DNA from: Parelaphostrongylus tenuis
Lineage: Eukaryota > Nematoda > Chromadorea > Rhabditida > Metastrongylidae
Direction of reading: 5' to 3'
Length of the DNA: 64,000 bases
NCBI GenBank assembly: GCA_019055375.1
Contig: JAHQIW010003777.1
Location: 248,001-312,000 of the forward strand
Program-made: the position numbers and the translations under genes
Notes under the pieces: generated by a model
What the model saw: the letters and a program-made list of their open reading frames with translations, nothing else
Told to the model about the DNA's origin: nothing
Databases searched by the model: none
Shown here: positions 10,745-20,659 of the stretch, piece by piece
Position numbering within the stretch: the stretch's first letter is position 1
Layout of the letters: every line of letters starts with the position of its first letter

Positions 10745-11035
10745 CTATAATAAAGAACGATGAGTCCCTCTATATAACCAGAGCCGCAGCGAACAACGGT
10801 GGACCCCATAGGATGCGCGTGAGAGATGTGAACATTAATGACGACACAATGAACCTGCTAATAATTAGACAATCAACATGCGATCAAGAGCTGGAGGAAC
10901 CAGAGACTATGATTAAGAATCAGTACCTAATGAGAACAGTCGATAATGCAGAAAAGCGTCATACAAATCAACAACAAAATGATGACGACGAGGAGATGGA
11001 CCGACCACTCTCCGCTGTAGCAGGCTGGTGAATGC
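10745..11035 (+). repeat. Module C, copy 1
   Basis: Landmarks are 'aagaacgatgagtccctc', 'gacaatcaacatgcgatcaa', 'gagctggaggaacc', 'ggagatggaccgaccactc' and 'gctggtgaatgccg'. The same series is at 20310-20640, 26105-26640 and 58450-58830. A 72-codon frame here is not kept in the other copies. Confidence 0.75.
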
Positions 11036-12784
11036 CGTTCGGCCTGTTGAACTTTTCTAGTTAGTGAAAACTCATCCTACCCACTGTTGAAAGACTACCA
11101 TTAAAGTGTTCAGATCCCCGACGTATTACATTTTCTACAGGCTTCCGCTAAATCAACAGTAGTTTTCAAGGGGTAATTAGCAAGAATAAACGAAAGCAGA
11201 AAATTAATGGCGCTTGTTCGAGTCGCAGGATGATAAAATACAAACGATACAACGCAAGACTGAATACAACTCACAGAACTATTGAGGGGCAGACACGTAG
11301 TCTGATGAGTCCTTGTTGAGCTCGTCGGTCACAACTCTTTGGTTCCTTGGTTGCTCGTGATGCGACCCATAAAAAGCGATGAGTGCTAAAGTGATGTTTT
11401 CGAAACGAAAAACGCAGCAATGTATCAATATGGAAAACTCACTAAGCTGATTGTTCAGCTATGAACGCCACATTTAGTCGATCTGCGATGGGGTCGTTGA
11501 GCTCAACCACATGAACCGCCACCTCGCGCTCGTTTGATGCTACGCTAATGAGGCGAGGCTTAAGCAAAGCTCTGAAACTGACGCAGTTTTGCACAATGCG
11601 AAAACAACACACAACCTTGGTAGTTCGGGGATACTGAAATAAAAAATCTAGTAAAATCATTATTTGTTCAGATCGACGTATTTTTGTAATTTGATGATTT
11701 TGTACAGTCTCTTCTTCAATGATAAAGTGTTCTCTAAAGCTCTATAGTTAGATAGACATTCCTAAACGAGCGTTGAAATGCGGATTCCACACGTTTGTTA
11801 GGGAGCGTGGAAAGGCGGCAACCGGCTAATGATGATGCCGATAACATCATCAGCTGTTATATAACATTTGTTTAAACTTATTTTTTCTTTAACCCATGTT
11901 TCTGTAGTCGTTTTATTAGCTTGAGAAATTCCAATCCTGGCACTAATCTTGGTTTGCGGTTCGACCATCTAAGATTGATCAACGCCTAGAGCTTTTTCTA
12001 CCTCCTACAAACCTAGTTAAAGTAAAAACAATGCCCACCGGTTCTTGAAAATCTCTACTTTCCAATGCCATTGCTACATCCTTGTTATTGCGACGCAATT
12101 ACGCTCTTGCTGCGTTTCTAACATCGACGACGTTGCATTCTGTATCAGAGACAAATTATCTTCAAAGTACAGCTTATATAAGAAGCTAAAATGGAGAGAG
12201 TTTCAGCCTATCGTCGAAGTAAGCCTTCATAGAGTCCGCATTCAATAAATTGAGGAGTACTTCTGTGAGGAAGCGAAGATCCTAGGGGTCCAGATCTTCC
12301 ATGTAGTTATGGGCAGTTGCTACGGGCTACAGGTGGTTTTATTGAAGTTATTTGAAGAGGCTAAAAGTGGACAGAGTACGATAGATCGTCATGAGGCCAT
12401 CCAACTAAAAGAAAGTGCAAAGAACACCAAAATTAGTACCCATGTCCAGTGAAAAATACCGCTTTGATAAATGATGTTTGAAGCTCAAAGCACGAGATAA
12501 CAAAAGTGCTTATAGCGATAGAAGGATTGAACAAAGTATGTTCTGCTTTTCTATAAAGGTTCCGGTTCCTATAGCACAGTGATAATGGAAATATGGATGG
12601 TTTCAACGACGTAGTGGCATTGCATTGGGTATGGAACACTATTTTTGGCAGACTATACATATCCCTGGAACTTACGATCGTAATGATGACTTCGAAGCAA
12701 TGCATGGAATCAGATCATATCAGAATTGAGATATTTACCCATCTCATGGGCCAAACCTCGCTACAAACATTCAATATAATTGTA

Positions 12785-13165
12785 AGAATGTTTAAAGCCT
12801 TACCGAGTTTATTAAATCGTAGCCAGACACGTGTTTCGGAGGTATCGCTCGCTCCGTTCGTGGCCCATGCCCTACACTGAGCCCTGCCTTCTAGCAGGGT
12901 TGAGAGACGCATGTATATGGTGACAGCACAACGTACAATGACACTGTGTTATCATCACTTCACTGTGTCTACTAGCCGCAACCCATCAACTGGAAAGTTA
13001 TGATAACACAACGTCATTTGTACGTTGTGCTATCACCACATACATACGCCTCTCCTCCATGCTACAAAGTAGTGCTCTAGTGTAGAGCCTGGGCCGCTGA
13101 TGAAGAGGGCGACACCTCCAAAACACGTGTGTGACTCTGACGTAACAACCTCGCTAAGGCTTTAG
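12785..13165. repeat. Foldback element P2, copy 1
   Basis: Two arms of about 180 bp are nearly reverse complements. 'tatggtgacagcacaacgta' in the left arm matches 'tacgttgtgctatcaccaca' in the right, around a short spacer near 12975. The outer parts pair through 'acacgtgtttcggagg' and 'cctccaaaacacgtgt'. A sister copy is at 63002-63385, and a single arm is at 48955-49135. Confidence 0.85.
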
Positions 13166-13214
13166 ATATCTTCAGAAATTATATCGAGAAATTTATGTCT
13201 GATATTTATTTTTG

Positions 13215-13600
13215 CGCCACCATGTGATCAATTATAGAAACTTATACATTGTGATTCTTGTTCCGGCCTTGACAGCCTCGCCAGTTGCAGAGTGCCTTCT
13301 GGCCACCAACTGAAAGAAATCCTTATATGGGCGGTGTTGCACACTCGAGTGCTCTTGGCTGGTGTTTATGAAATATCATACCGCTCGTTTTGAATATTCC
13401 CTCAAAACCCTCTTCTCTTGTATTCATGTGCAAATAGTACTTCTGCGTCTTTTCTATGCAAGGGCCTTGGGTTCCCTCCAAGAGGGACTGGCTAAGACGG
13501 AAGGCACTGTGCAACTGACGAGGTTCTAATGCCGAAACACGTCTACTGCGTTGTATACGAGCCCATAACAGACCACCGTGTATGGCTCGAATATAATGAT
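13215..13600. repeat. Foldback element P3, copy 1
   Basis: 'ccttgacagcctcgccagttg' in the left arm pairs with 'caactgacgaggttctaatg' in the right arm. The middle holds 'tatgaaatatcataccgctcg'. Related copies are at 33255-33612 and 63430-63860, and the core resembles P4 and P6. Confidence 0.8.
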
Positions 13601-13719
13601 CAGACATGTTGAAATTTGAATACAGTCTTAAGAAAACACTCGAAGCGAATGGTTTCAGAGATTTTTGTTACAATATTCGATTTCGGGCGCACAAACTAGT
13701 AATAATTTATTATTTGCGA

Positions 13720-14765
13720 TATTGCATTGACTAATGATGAATTGACGGTTATTCGTAGCAATGAATAGCGGTGAATTGCTCTTGACATAGAAAATGAATG
13801 ATAAGCTTAAGTGACATGTAGAAAATATAAATAAGAAAGCATGTCATGATTCATAAATTCGAAATATAATTTTCCTCATAATATATGGGTTACCCTTCCA
13901 AAAAAGGAAGTAAAAAAAGCGTTGGAAGTATTTCCAGGTTGCAGCGGTGAAACAATATTCACATTGGAGTATAGTGGATATATGGAATGTTACTGCTTAT
14001 CAGACAATGGAAAAAAGCTCCTTTAACAACTCTTCGAAAGTTTCAGCCCCTTAAGTCCACTAATTTAAGGAGATTACTTCAGCTTATCGCTGTAATGGCA
14101 TCGCGCTGCAATGTTCATATATTTTCGAGAACAGTTCGTTGTTTTATGATTGTTCTCGTATCCTTTGATCAGATATAGCCCTATTGAAGTCTGCTCTATC
14201 ATCTTTCCTCTTTTACCGACGATTAAACTCTCTGTCGACAAATCGACTAGTAACACCTTCAAATAGAAATCCTTCAATGCTCCAGGATTAAATCTATGCC
14301 TGACTTTATTGCATATCATTGAATGTTCAATGTTCCATTTACAGATAATCAGCTTCAATATTAGGAGATTTGACGTGAAATATAATATAGTTCTAAATGA
14401 TCATTCCTGCAAACTACTCCACTGCATTCCCATGGCTTTCTTTTTGATCCGCTACCATCGTTTTCAAATAAACTTTAACTTCAAGCTGTTCCCAAAACCT
14501 TCCCCCTCGATGCGATAACATCTCCTTCCCATGCACGACATCTTATTCGATTCACATCGAAGCGTGTGATTGTAGCTTTTCATGCTCTAATCCTTCTTTC
14601 TTATCAGTTGACGCCTGTAACCTTTTGCGTTTTATCAATTAAGCTTTCGTCCGTTCCTCATATAAACGACCCCGCCTCACATTGCAAATACCCCAGTAGT
14701 ATGATAATTCCAGTGCACCAGATTAGAAACCTTTAGACTACAGCGCTACGTGCCTGTTTTTTCGA
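13720..14765. other. Unassigned AT-rich stretch
   Basis: No repeat match inside the window and no convincing gene was seen. Two 94-codon-or-shorter open frames overlap on opposite strands near 14074-14518 without motifs or good splice sites. Confidence 0.4.
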
Positions 14766-14779
14766 AAAAACCCTTTTAC

Positions 14780-14960
14780 AGCACTGAAGCATACAAAATA
14801 AAATTATGTTTGGAACCTGCCGCACGTCCTCATTTTCATCACGCATATAATTTGCTGAAAGCACGAAAGGCATAAACGAAATTTCATAGTATCTAAGGCA
14901 GTCTTAATCTGAATTTCCTTATCAAGGCGGAGAAAAAATTCTATTTGAACAACAAGTCGA
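14780..14960 (+). repeat. Left inverted arm around the RTE locus
   Basis: Blocks such as 'aaaataaaattatg' and 'cctcattttcatca.gcatataattt' are here. They appear as reverse complements at 19262-19450 and again at 60090-60280. The two arms flank the segment that received the RTE insertion. Confidence 0.65.
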
Positions 14961-15464
14961 ACTTCACATGTCTAACGTGTCAGAGCATCGATTGATCCCC
15001 ACCGCCTCCCTGTAAATTAGGCAGTGCAAGTTGCAAATATGTGAACTCGATCTCATTCTCCCTGCTACACTGCAGTGAAACGGTTTTTGCACGCAATAGG
15101 CATAGCATTGGTATCACTGAAACTTACGCAATCGAATGGTTACTTATAATCTAAAGAAAGAGCTCTGTCGAGAGAGGTCTAAAACACAAATGCTTTCTTT
15201 CTCCTACAGTGCTATCAATAGAACTTCCAAAAAGTATATATATAATAATAAGAAATAGATAAATTTTTTAGTTCTTCAAAACTTGTGCTATCGAAAGACT
15301 TCTATCTCTCTAGGGTAGGAGCTTTGCCCAGCGAAGTATAAGCGCGATAAAAAAATGCGTGGTTATGTCAAACGTAATTTTATATTGGATTTTACAAGGT
15401 AATTTAAAACCTACAAAACACCGCGTCGGCCAAGGATTTCAACTTTCGAATATTACCAACATTT
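14961..15464 (+). repeat. Host repeat flanking the RTE insertion (left side)
   Basis: This matches the reverse complement of about 59690-60090. Landmarks are 'gtcgaacttcacatgtctaac', 'cttataatctaaagaaagagc', 'ttctttctcctacagtgctat' and 'caaggatttcaactttcg'. A stretch of about 125 bp near 15000-15125 is missing at 59.9 kb but resembles 36060-36290, so it was probably lost there. Confidence 0.7.
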
Positions 15465-15475
15465 ATATGAAATAC
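15465..15475 (+). repeat. Target-site duplication, left copy
   Basis: 'atatgaaatac' stands immediately 5' of the RTE element and is repeated at 18786-18796 immediately 3' of it. The homologous uninserted locus has a single copy with one mismatch at 59679-59689 (reverse strand). Confidence 0.85.
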
Positions 15476-16285
15476 CTTGTAAAGACGAGCCACGGACCTC
15501 CCTCTTTGAGGGATACCGCCCGGTTAGTCGCGAGGGCTCGTGGCGCGGCTTCCCAGAGACGCAGGTGGATTCAGGGGATGAGCTCCCTGCTTCTACAGCG
15601 CCGACTTGACAAAAACTCTAATCCTACGAGTCAAGTCGGCCAAAAGCCTGCAATCAAGCGGCTGGGAAGTACATGGGAGGCGGTTAGGAGTCGCCTCCAA
15701 CAAATAAGCTTTTCCCGCTCCTCCGAGAGAGACTGGCAAGCTATTTGTGAGTACTCAGCCCCCACGTTTAGAGCCTGGCAAGCTATACGTTGGGTATCAA
15801 AATGCCAAAAACGTAACAATTATGGGCCTCATTCCCCTGACCCCGAAAGAGCCCCTGGTACGGCAGCGCCAGGTAGGACGAGTACGGAGAGGCTGCTAAA
15901 ATCTCAGGGCCGAACTAGGCTGCCAAGATCGAAACGGACTAAAATGACGATCTGTACCTACAACGCAAGAACCCTTGCCCACGAATCCGCTGTAGAAGAT
16001 CTATTGATTCAAGCAAGAAGAATAAGGTACGACGTCATTGGCCTGGCAGAGACGAGAAGGCGCCATCCTTTTCACGCTGTTTATGACACCGGAGAAGAAC
16101 TGTTCCTTGGAACATGCGATCGCAGAGGTGTCGGCGGCGTTGGCGTCCTCGTCAAATCGAATTTGACCGTGAGCATTGATTTGTTTGAGCAACTAACAAC
16201 CCGCATCGGACGATTACGGTTGAAACGATGTGGTTCTATGCCGGCATTGACCATCTTCGTTGCTTACCCACCAACATCAATATGA
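15476..16285 (+). pseudogene. RTE polyprotein part 1: leader and start of APE endonuclease
   Basis: The frame is open from upstream flanking DNA to a stop at 16285. About 150 residues of basic leader ('ARLVARARGAASQRRRWIQG') precede the endonuclease proper, which begins near the ATG at 15944 with 'MTICTYNARTLA' (the catalytic Asn block). Then come 'GLAETRR', with the metal-binding Glu, and 'GVGGVGVLVK'. The natural frame is lost near 16260-16285, where the next endonuclease part continues in another frame. Whether the leader is translated from an internal ATG or another start cannot be told. Confidence 0.8.
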
Positions 16286-16628
16286 CGAAGACGAAGTCGA
16301 AGCGTTCTATATGGACCTCGAAAAATTCTTCAGAGAAGATCATACATTCTTCAAGGTCATTGTCGGAGATTTTATCGCAAAAATTGGACCTAGAAGAACG
16401 TCTGAAGAACGTCACATAGGGACCCACGGACTAGAATGGAATGAACAGGGCGAGAGGCTATCCGAGCTTATCATGACGACCCAAACCATCCATGGTAACT
16501 CGCAATTCCAAAAGCCTCTTTCTCAGCGATGGACGTGTGAGTCTCCCAATGGAGAGTACCATAATGAAATAGATCACATCATAGTAAGTCCAAGGCTTTT
16601 GCCTGACCGACGTCGCTGTTGTTCTTAA
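16260..16628 (+). pseudogene. RTE polyprotein part 2: middle of APE endonuclease
   Basis: This continues the endonuclease after a frameshift: 'DEDEVEAFYMDLEKF', then 'FKVIVGDFIAKIGPRR', 'GTHGLEWNEQGERLSEL' and 'NEIDHIIV'. APE-type nucleases have GDFN at the third block. Here the Asn is Ile (codon at about 16374), which would remove a catalytic residue. Another frameshift near 16600 moves the final 'TGSDHRLLRAT' block (the SDH catalytic His, about 16635-16665) into a different frame. Confidence 0.8.
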
Positions 16629-17081
16629 GTTCTACACGGGATCAGACCATCGCCTCCTTCGCGCAACGTTGCGATTTTCGAGGAGAGGAGAGAAAGCCGC
16701 TAAATTCAAACAACGAAGTCCCAGAAGTACCATAAACTGGGATGTATTCAAATCATTAGTCGGCTCTTGGAAGATACCGCTGTCGACAACATCGACGAAG
16801 AATACGATCACTCGTTGAATATCTTCACGTTAGCGCTATGAAAGCCGAGAGTACTAAGGTCACGAAGAGACGCTTGTTTGCGCAGACACTCGAGCTGATA
16901 CATCAACGGGAATCGCGCGAGCTGCAGGCAACCGAAACCTCACGTCCGAACTTGCGAAAGGCTGCAGAGAAGCGATAAAAGAAGACCTCAAGGAGAGAAG
17001 AGCAGCAGTTATGGCAGAAGCTGCAGAAGCTGGGAAGAGCATTCGCAAAGCCCAGCGAGGCTTCGCCAATTATAAGACCAG
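16629..17081 (+). pseudogene. RTE polyprotein part 3: end of endonuclease and linker
   Basis: Broken frames give the SDH endonuclease block, then 'STINWDVFKSLVGSW', 'KAESTKVTKRRLFAQTLELI' and 'RREEQQLWQKLQKLGRA'-type out-of-frame text. The intended helical linker is readable in the sister element at 51182-51388 as 'AIKEDLKERRTAVMAEAAEA'. Both coding frameshifts and a stop are present. Confidence 0.7.
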
Positions 17082-17453
17082 ATGATTGCACTCCGATACC
17101 CTGACGGGACATTTACAGCTTCGAGAAGAGCTGTGGAGAAAATCATCTACCAATACTACTCGGATCTCTTCGCTAGCCATGTCCTCTTACCGTCATATAG
17201 ATTGAAAGAGGACGAATATGTCGCTCCACCGGTCCTCCCTTCCGAAATTCAACATGCTATATCGTCGGTGAAGAACAGAACAACACCCGGTCCAGACAGG
17301 ATTAGACCAGAACACCTGAAGAATCTGCCGCCAGTTCTCATCAACACCCTGGCTCGGCTCTTCACTCGCTACCTGTCAGAATGCAAGGTCCCTATTCAAT
17401 GGAAAACCAGCAAGACCGTATTGCTGTTCAAAAGGGAGACCTTCACGACATAG
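17082..17453 (+). pseudogene. RTE polyprotein part 4: N-terminal reverse transcriptase
   Basis: The open frame reads 'ALRYPDGTFTASRRAVEKII', 'YYSDLFASH', 'AISSVKNRTTPGPDRIRPEH' and 'LARLFTRYLSECKVPIQWK'. The 'TPGPDRIRPEHLK' block is the conserved start of the LINE RT domain, followed by the W-K segment. A frameshift near 17430 passes the reading to the next open frame (overlap 17381-17453). Confidence 0.85.
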
Positions 17454-18175
17454 GCAATTATCGCCCAATCTGCTTGCTGTCCGTTGTCTATAAACTCTTT
17501 ACTCGAGTCGTCCTAAACATGATTGACAGAACACTGGACGAAGGACAGCCATGCGAACAAGCAGGGTTCCGAAAAGGATTCAGTACCATAGACCACATCC
17601 ACACGATTACAAGACTCATTGAAGTTTCACGAGAGTACAAACAACCACTCTGTCTCACTTTCATCGATCTGAAGAAAGCCTTTGATTCAGTGGAAACAGA
17701 AGCGGTTCTAGAGGCTCTGGATAACCATGGCGTCCCTACTCGGTACATAATGATCCTTCGTGAGCTTTATAAAGATTTCACGACCAAAATATCTCCATTC
17801 TACAACAATATCACCATTGACGTAAGAAGAGGGGTTCGACAAGGCGATACAATTTTACCAAAACTATTCACTGCCACCCTACAAAACGTCATGCGAACAT
17901 TAGAACAGGGCGAAATGGGAGTGAAATTTGACGGTCGACAATTAAACCATCCTCGCTTTGCTGACGATATCGTTCTCATAACACCAAACATCAGCCAAGC
18001 GGAACGAATGTTGACCGATTTCGATAACGCCTGTGGAAAGATTGGTCTTCAACTGAATCTAACGAAAACAATGTTCATAAGGAACGGATGGGTTTCAAAT
18101 GCCCCATTCAAGCTCAACGGAACGACAATCTCCGGATGCTCCAGTTGCGTCTATCTGGTCGTGAAATCAACATGA
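17381..18175 (+). pseudogene. RTE polyprotein part 5: reverse transcriptase core
   Basis: 264 codons are open, with usable RT motifs: 'GNYRPICLLSVVYKLF' (about residues 25-40), motif A 'FIDLKKAFDSV' (94-104, first catalytic Asp), motif B 'RGVRQGDTILPKLF' (150-163), and motif C 'FADD' (193-196, the catalytic Asp pair). The thumb region 'LQLNLTKTMF' follows. The catalytic triad is therefore intact even though the whole polyprotein is broken. A frameshift at about 18160 ends it at 'CVYLVVKST', where the sister frame would continue 'LGREINMMND'. The enzyme would copy the element's RNA at the cut target. Confidence 0.9.
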
Positions 18176-18770
18176 TGAACGACCTAGCTCCAGAGTTGAG
18201 CAGGAGGAAACGAGTGGCTTGGGGAACGTTTAAGAGCATCGAAGATGTAGTGAAGAGGACATAGAACAACCGACTCCGTGCCCACCTTTTCGATTCGACA
18301 ATTATCCCTGCCCTAACGTATGCAGCAGAAACCTGGTCGCTACGCAAGCAGGATGAAAGATCACTTGGCGTTATCGAACGCGCAGTCGAAAGGTCGATGC
18401 TAGGAGTATCCCGTATCTCGCAAATGAGAGAAAGGATCCGAGATTCCGACCTACGTCAACGATCGAAACTCAGAGACGCCGTTCTACACGCCAGCATATC
18501 GAAAATAAGGTGGGCCGGACATGTGATGCGCTTCAACGACAACTGATGGACGAGAGCCGTTACCGACTGGATTCCTCGGGACATCAAGCGCGCTAAAGGA
18601 AGACCACTAACCCGCTGGTCCGATTTCTTCACGAAAGCGATAAAAGAAAGATATGATGCTCAGCGAATCCCTAGAGCGAAGAGGACCCACTGGGCTACTC
18701 TTGCACGCGGTAGGGAAAAATGGAAGAGTTGCTGGTACTCGCTCAATTCATTCAATGATCAACGGGACGA
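18160..18770 (+). pseudogene. RTE polyprotein part 6: C-terminal region
   Basis: 'GREINMMNDLAPELSRRKR', 'RLRAHLFDSTIIPALTYAAE', 'WSLRKQDERSLGVIERAVER' and 'KIRWAGHVMRFNDN' follow, then an in-frame stop before 'WTRAVTDWIPRDIKRAKG'. One more stop lies after 'VKRT'. This Trp/Arg-rich tail is typical of this RTE group. The last readable part is 'HWATLARGREKWKSCWYSL'. Confidence 0.8.
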
Positions 18771-18785
18771 CAGGTGATACAGGTA

Positions 18786-18796
18786 ATATGAAATAC
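18786..18796 (+). repeat. Target-site duplication, right copy
   Basis: The second 'atatgaaatac', immediately after the element's 'gatacaggta' end, is followed by 'tcttgtccagtt', which is contiguous with the left flank in the empty homologue. Confidence 0.85.
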
Positions 18797-19113
18797 TCTT
18801 GTCCAGTTAATGAAGTCGAATATTCATTTGTCCTCTGATCAAAGTCTTTTCACTTAAGTTTCAATAGTCGTTCGATAGCCTGAAAACTGCAATCCTAAAT
18901 GTATTTTCAATTGTAAAAACTGCGCTTTTACTGCGCTGTAGTAACGATCAAGAAGAATTACGTTTCGCATTTCCTTTCAGGACCGAATGTGCTTCGCGCT
19001 TCCTTTCGGGGTCAAGACACAGTGCTACACTAGCTTTTTGTAGTTTTCTCGGTGGCCACAGGTTCTCACTAGAAGTTCAAGTAAGCATTCGATTATCAAA
19101 CAGAATTGCTCTT
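18797..19113 (+). repeat. Host repeat flanking the RTE insertion (right side)
   Basis: This is the reverse complement of about 59385-59678. Landmarks are 'cttgtccagttaatgaagtcg', 'tttgtcctctgatcaaagtc', 'gcgcttcctttcggg' and 'ggttctcactagaagttcaag'. Confidence 0.75.
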
Positions 19114-19244
19114 ACCCATTGATGTAGAGTGATGTGCAAAACTTTCGCGTCAGGCGAGACTAGAACCTGCACCTCACTCTTTCCGGGAATGCGTGCTCTA
19201 TCCTTTACACTACTGACGCCCATTTTGCACATCGCTCTTTCTAC
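19114..19244 (-). repeat. tRNA-like SINE family 1 with inverted tails
   Basis: The tRNA-like core at 19147-19219 (73 nt, minus strand) begins 'gcgtcag' and ends 'ctgacgc', a perfect 7-bp acceptor-like stem. It contains 'tagtgtaaagg' as A-box and 'ggttctagtctc' as B-box. 'gatgtagagtgatgtgcaaaa' lies on one side and an imperfect inverted copy ('ttttgcacatcgctctttctac') on the other. The homologue at 59222-59362 is in inverted orientation. Confidence 0.75.
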
Positions 19245-19261
19245 GTTACTTTCTACGTTAG

Positions 19262-20080
19262 GAATTTTTTCACCGCCTTGGAAGAAATTTGAGATAAAGA
19301 CTGCCTTAGATAGCATGTAACTCACTCTACATGTTGAAATGCTTTCCGTGATTCCAGCAAATTATATGCATGATGAAAATGAGGGCGGTCGGCAGATGCG
19401 AATCATAATTTTATTTTGTATGCTCCAGTGTTGTAAAGGGTTTAAAACAGTCATGTAGCTCTGTAGTCTCAAGATTCCTTATTCCTAGCGCTCCATTGAA
19501 AAAATCTTGCCAGCGAGTGAAGTTGAGTAATCGTATGTCCCTGAACAACCGATATAAACCTCACTAGATAAGAGTTCCTTTCTAGAAATCAAACATGGTA
19601 TTACAACGGTGATTCATTCAACCGTCGAATGACTTCTGAAACTTTAGTGAAAAAGTTAGTCAAACACGAGTGTAGAATGCACTGCACACTCCTAACAATA
19701 ATGTAATTTTGCGCTTCCAAGAATCAAACATAGTATTGGAAACTATTGATCTTGACGCTATCAAATAACTATTAAAGTTCTACTGAAAAATCTGTGCTCG
19801 AAGAGAAAGACACGAAAAGGCGCAAATGCTATCAATGGCTCACGTAGTTCCGAAAGAATTGAGAAAAGCTTTGATCACGGAAAATGGCAGAGATGGTAGT
19901 AAAAGCGCAGTAAGCGTGTAAAACACTATTTTATTTTTAATGCTACAGCGGTAAAAAAGACCTTCAACAAAGCAAACACGCACAGTCGTGTTCCAAGATT
20001 GAAACCTTGGAATGATTACTAACACTCATAAAAATCATTCACAGCAAAAAAGATCCCTTTGCAATTTCGTGACAGAAAGT
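19262..20080 (+). repeat. Left extension of block B (homologue of 60090-60935)
   Basis: Direct match to 60090-60935: 'ccagcaaattatatgc', 'gagtaatcgtatgtccctg', 'caaagcttttcgagaaaggcgcaaatgc'-like text and 'gattgaaaccttggaatgatt'. The first 190 bp also form the inverted partner of 14780-14960. No gene was seen. Confidence 0.75.
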
Positions 20081-20300
20081 TAAAAGAAAACTCTTCCAGT
20101 TAGTGAAAAATCATTCTACTCACTGTTGAAAAACTAGTACTAACGTGTTTAGAACCCTCACGTGTTAACAATTTCTGCAGGCTTACGGTAAACCAACAGT
20201 GGTCTTCAACGGGTTAGTCAGCAAGAATACACGAAAATAGAAAACTAGTGGCGCTTTTCCGAGTCGCACGATAATAAAATGCAAACGATTCAACGTCAGA
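20081..20300 (+). repeat. Block B left part, copy at 20 kb
   Basis: 'cagttagtgaaaaatcattct', 'cacgtgttaac', 'gcttacggtaaaccaacagt' and 'tccgagtcgcacgataataaaa' match 60935-61150 and 11055-11260. It breaks off before the next part of block B and is joined to module C. Confidence 0.8.
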
Positions 20301-20309
20301 CAAATTCAG

Positions 20310-20640
20310 CAGGAATGGATGATGCAATAGATCCACTTAGCAACTAGACAATCGACATGTGGCCAAGAGTTGGAAGGATCAGAAACATTGATGAAATATC
20401 AATGTCCAACAAGAGTAATCGATAATGCAGAAAACTGACAATACAACAACAACGAAGAAGATGATAAGACTGCGGAGATGGACCAACCACTCTCCGCCGC
20501 CGCGTACTACTGAGTGCCGGTCGGCGCTGGCCGCCGCTCCGCTCAGCGTACATAGGTGTGCTATGTCGGCGAGGAATCCGTATTCGGACGGCCTATCGAT
20601 TGATCGATAAAGTCGATTGAGTCGGCTTTGTCGGCAACGC
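20310..20640 (+). repeat. Module C, copy 2
   Basis: 'gacaatcgacatgtggccaag', 'agatggaccaaccactctcc', a GC-rich 'cggtcggcgctggccgccgct' stretch and 'gacggcctatcgattga'. It is the start of the larger direct duplication 20310-22810 / 26105-28870. Confidence 0.75.
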
Positions 20641-20659
20641 CAGATCAAAGCTGTTTTCC

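Larger units (their letters stand above)
6790..11040 (+). repeat. Composite block A, copy 1 (copy 2 at 54690-58830)
   Basis: About 4.2 kb aligns by eye with 54690-58830 in the same orientation, with shared landmarks throughout. These are 'aaaaaactttgttc', 'attgcctcctttgac', 'ctccaagattccagtatgcccc', 'aaaacacattctggac', 'gtcaataatggttta', 'cgttgtacaaggaatattatga' and 'atgcagcgccaggtca'. It contains a mariner-like relic, a foldback element and module C. The divergence looks moderate and is spread evenly, with small indels. Confidence 0.85.
11055..13712 (+). repeat. Composite block B, copy 1 (short form)
   Basis: This aligns with 60935-64000 in the same orientation, from 'gttagtgaaaac' through 'gagtcgcaggatgataaaat', one monomer of array i (about 11660-11830), 'ctgttatataacatttgt', two foldbacks, and 'cgggcgcacaaactagtaat' at the right end. 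Its left part recurs at 20080-20300 and its right part at 32340-33612. Compared with those loci, arrays ii and iii are absent and array i is a single unit. Confidence 0.85.
15476..18785 (+). mobile_element. RTE-clade-like non-LTR retrotransposon, nearly full length, inactive
   Basis: The 3.31-kb element is defined by an 11-bp target duplication and by the empty homologue at about 59.68 kb. Order on the plus strand: an N-terminal arginine-rich leader, an APE-type endonuclease, a linker, a reverse transcriptase with intact motifs A, B and C, a C-terminal segment, and a very short 3' end made of 'acaggtgat'-like repeats. RTE elements have this single-polyprotein layout and short repetitive 3' tails. 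The reading frame is broken at least five times. A second, 5'-truncated copy lies at 49539-51515. LINEs move by nicking a target and reverse-transcribing their RNA in place. Confidence 0.92.

Noticed and set aside
10813..11031. 72-codon open frame in module C as a gene
   Set aside because: The other three copies of module C (20310, 26105, 58450) are broken in this frame, so there is no sign of coding constraint.
11300..11345. Hammerhead-ribozyme-like 'ctgatgagtcc' followed by 'gctcgtc'
   Set aside because: The GAAA core and a third stem are missing, and the relatives at 61180 and 48420 do not keep the motif.
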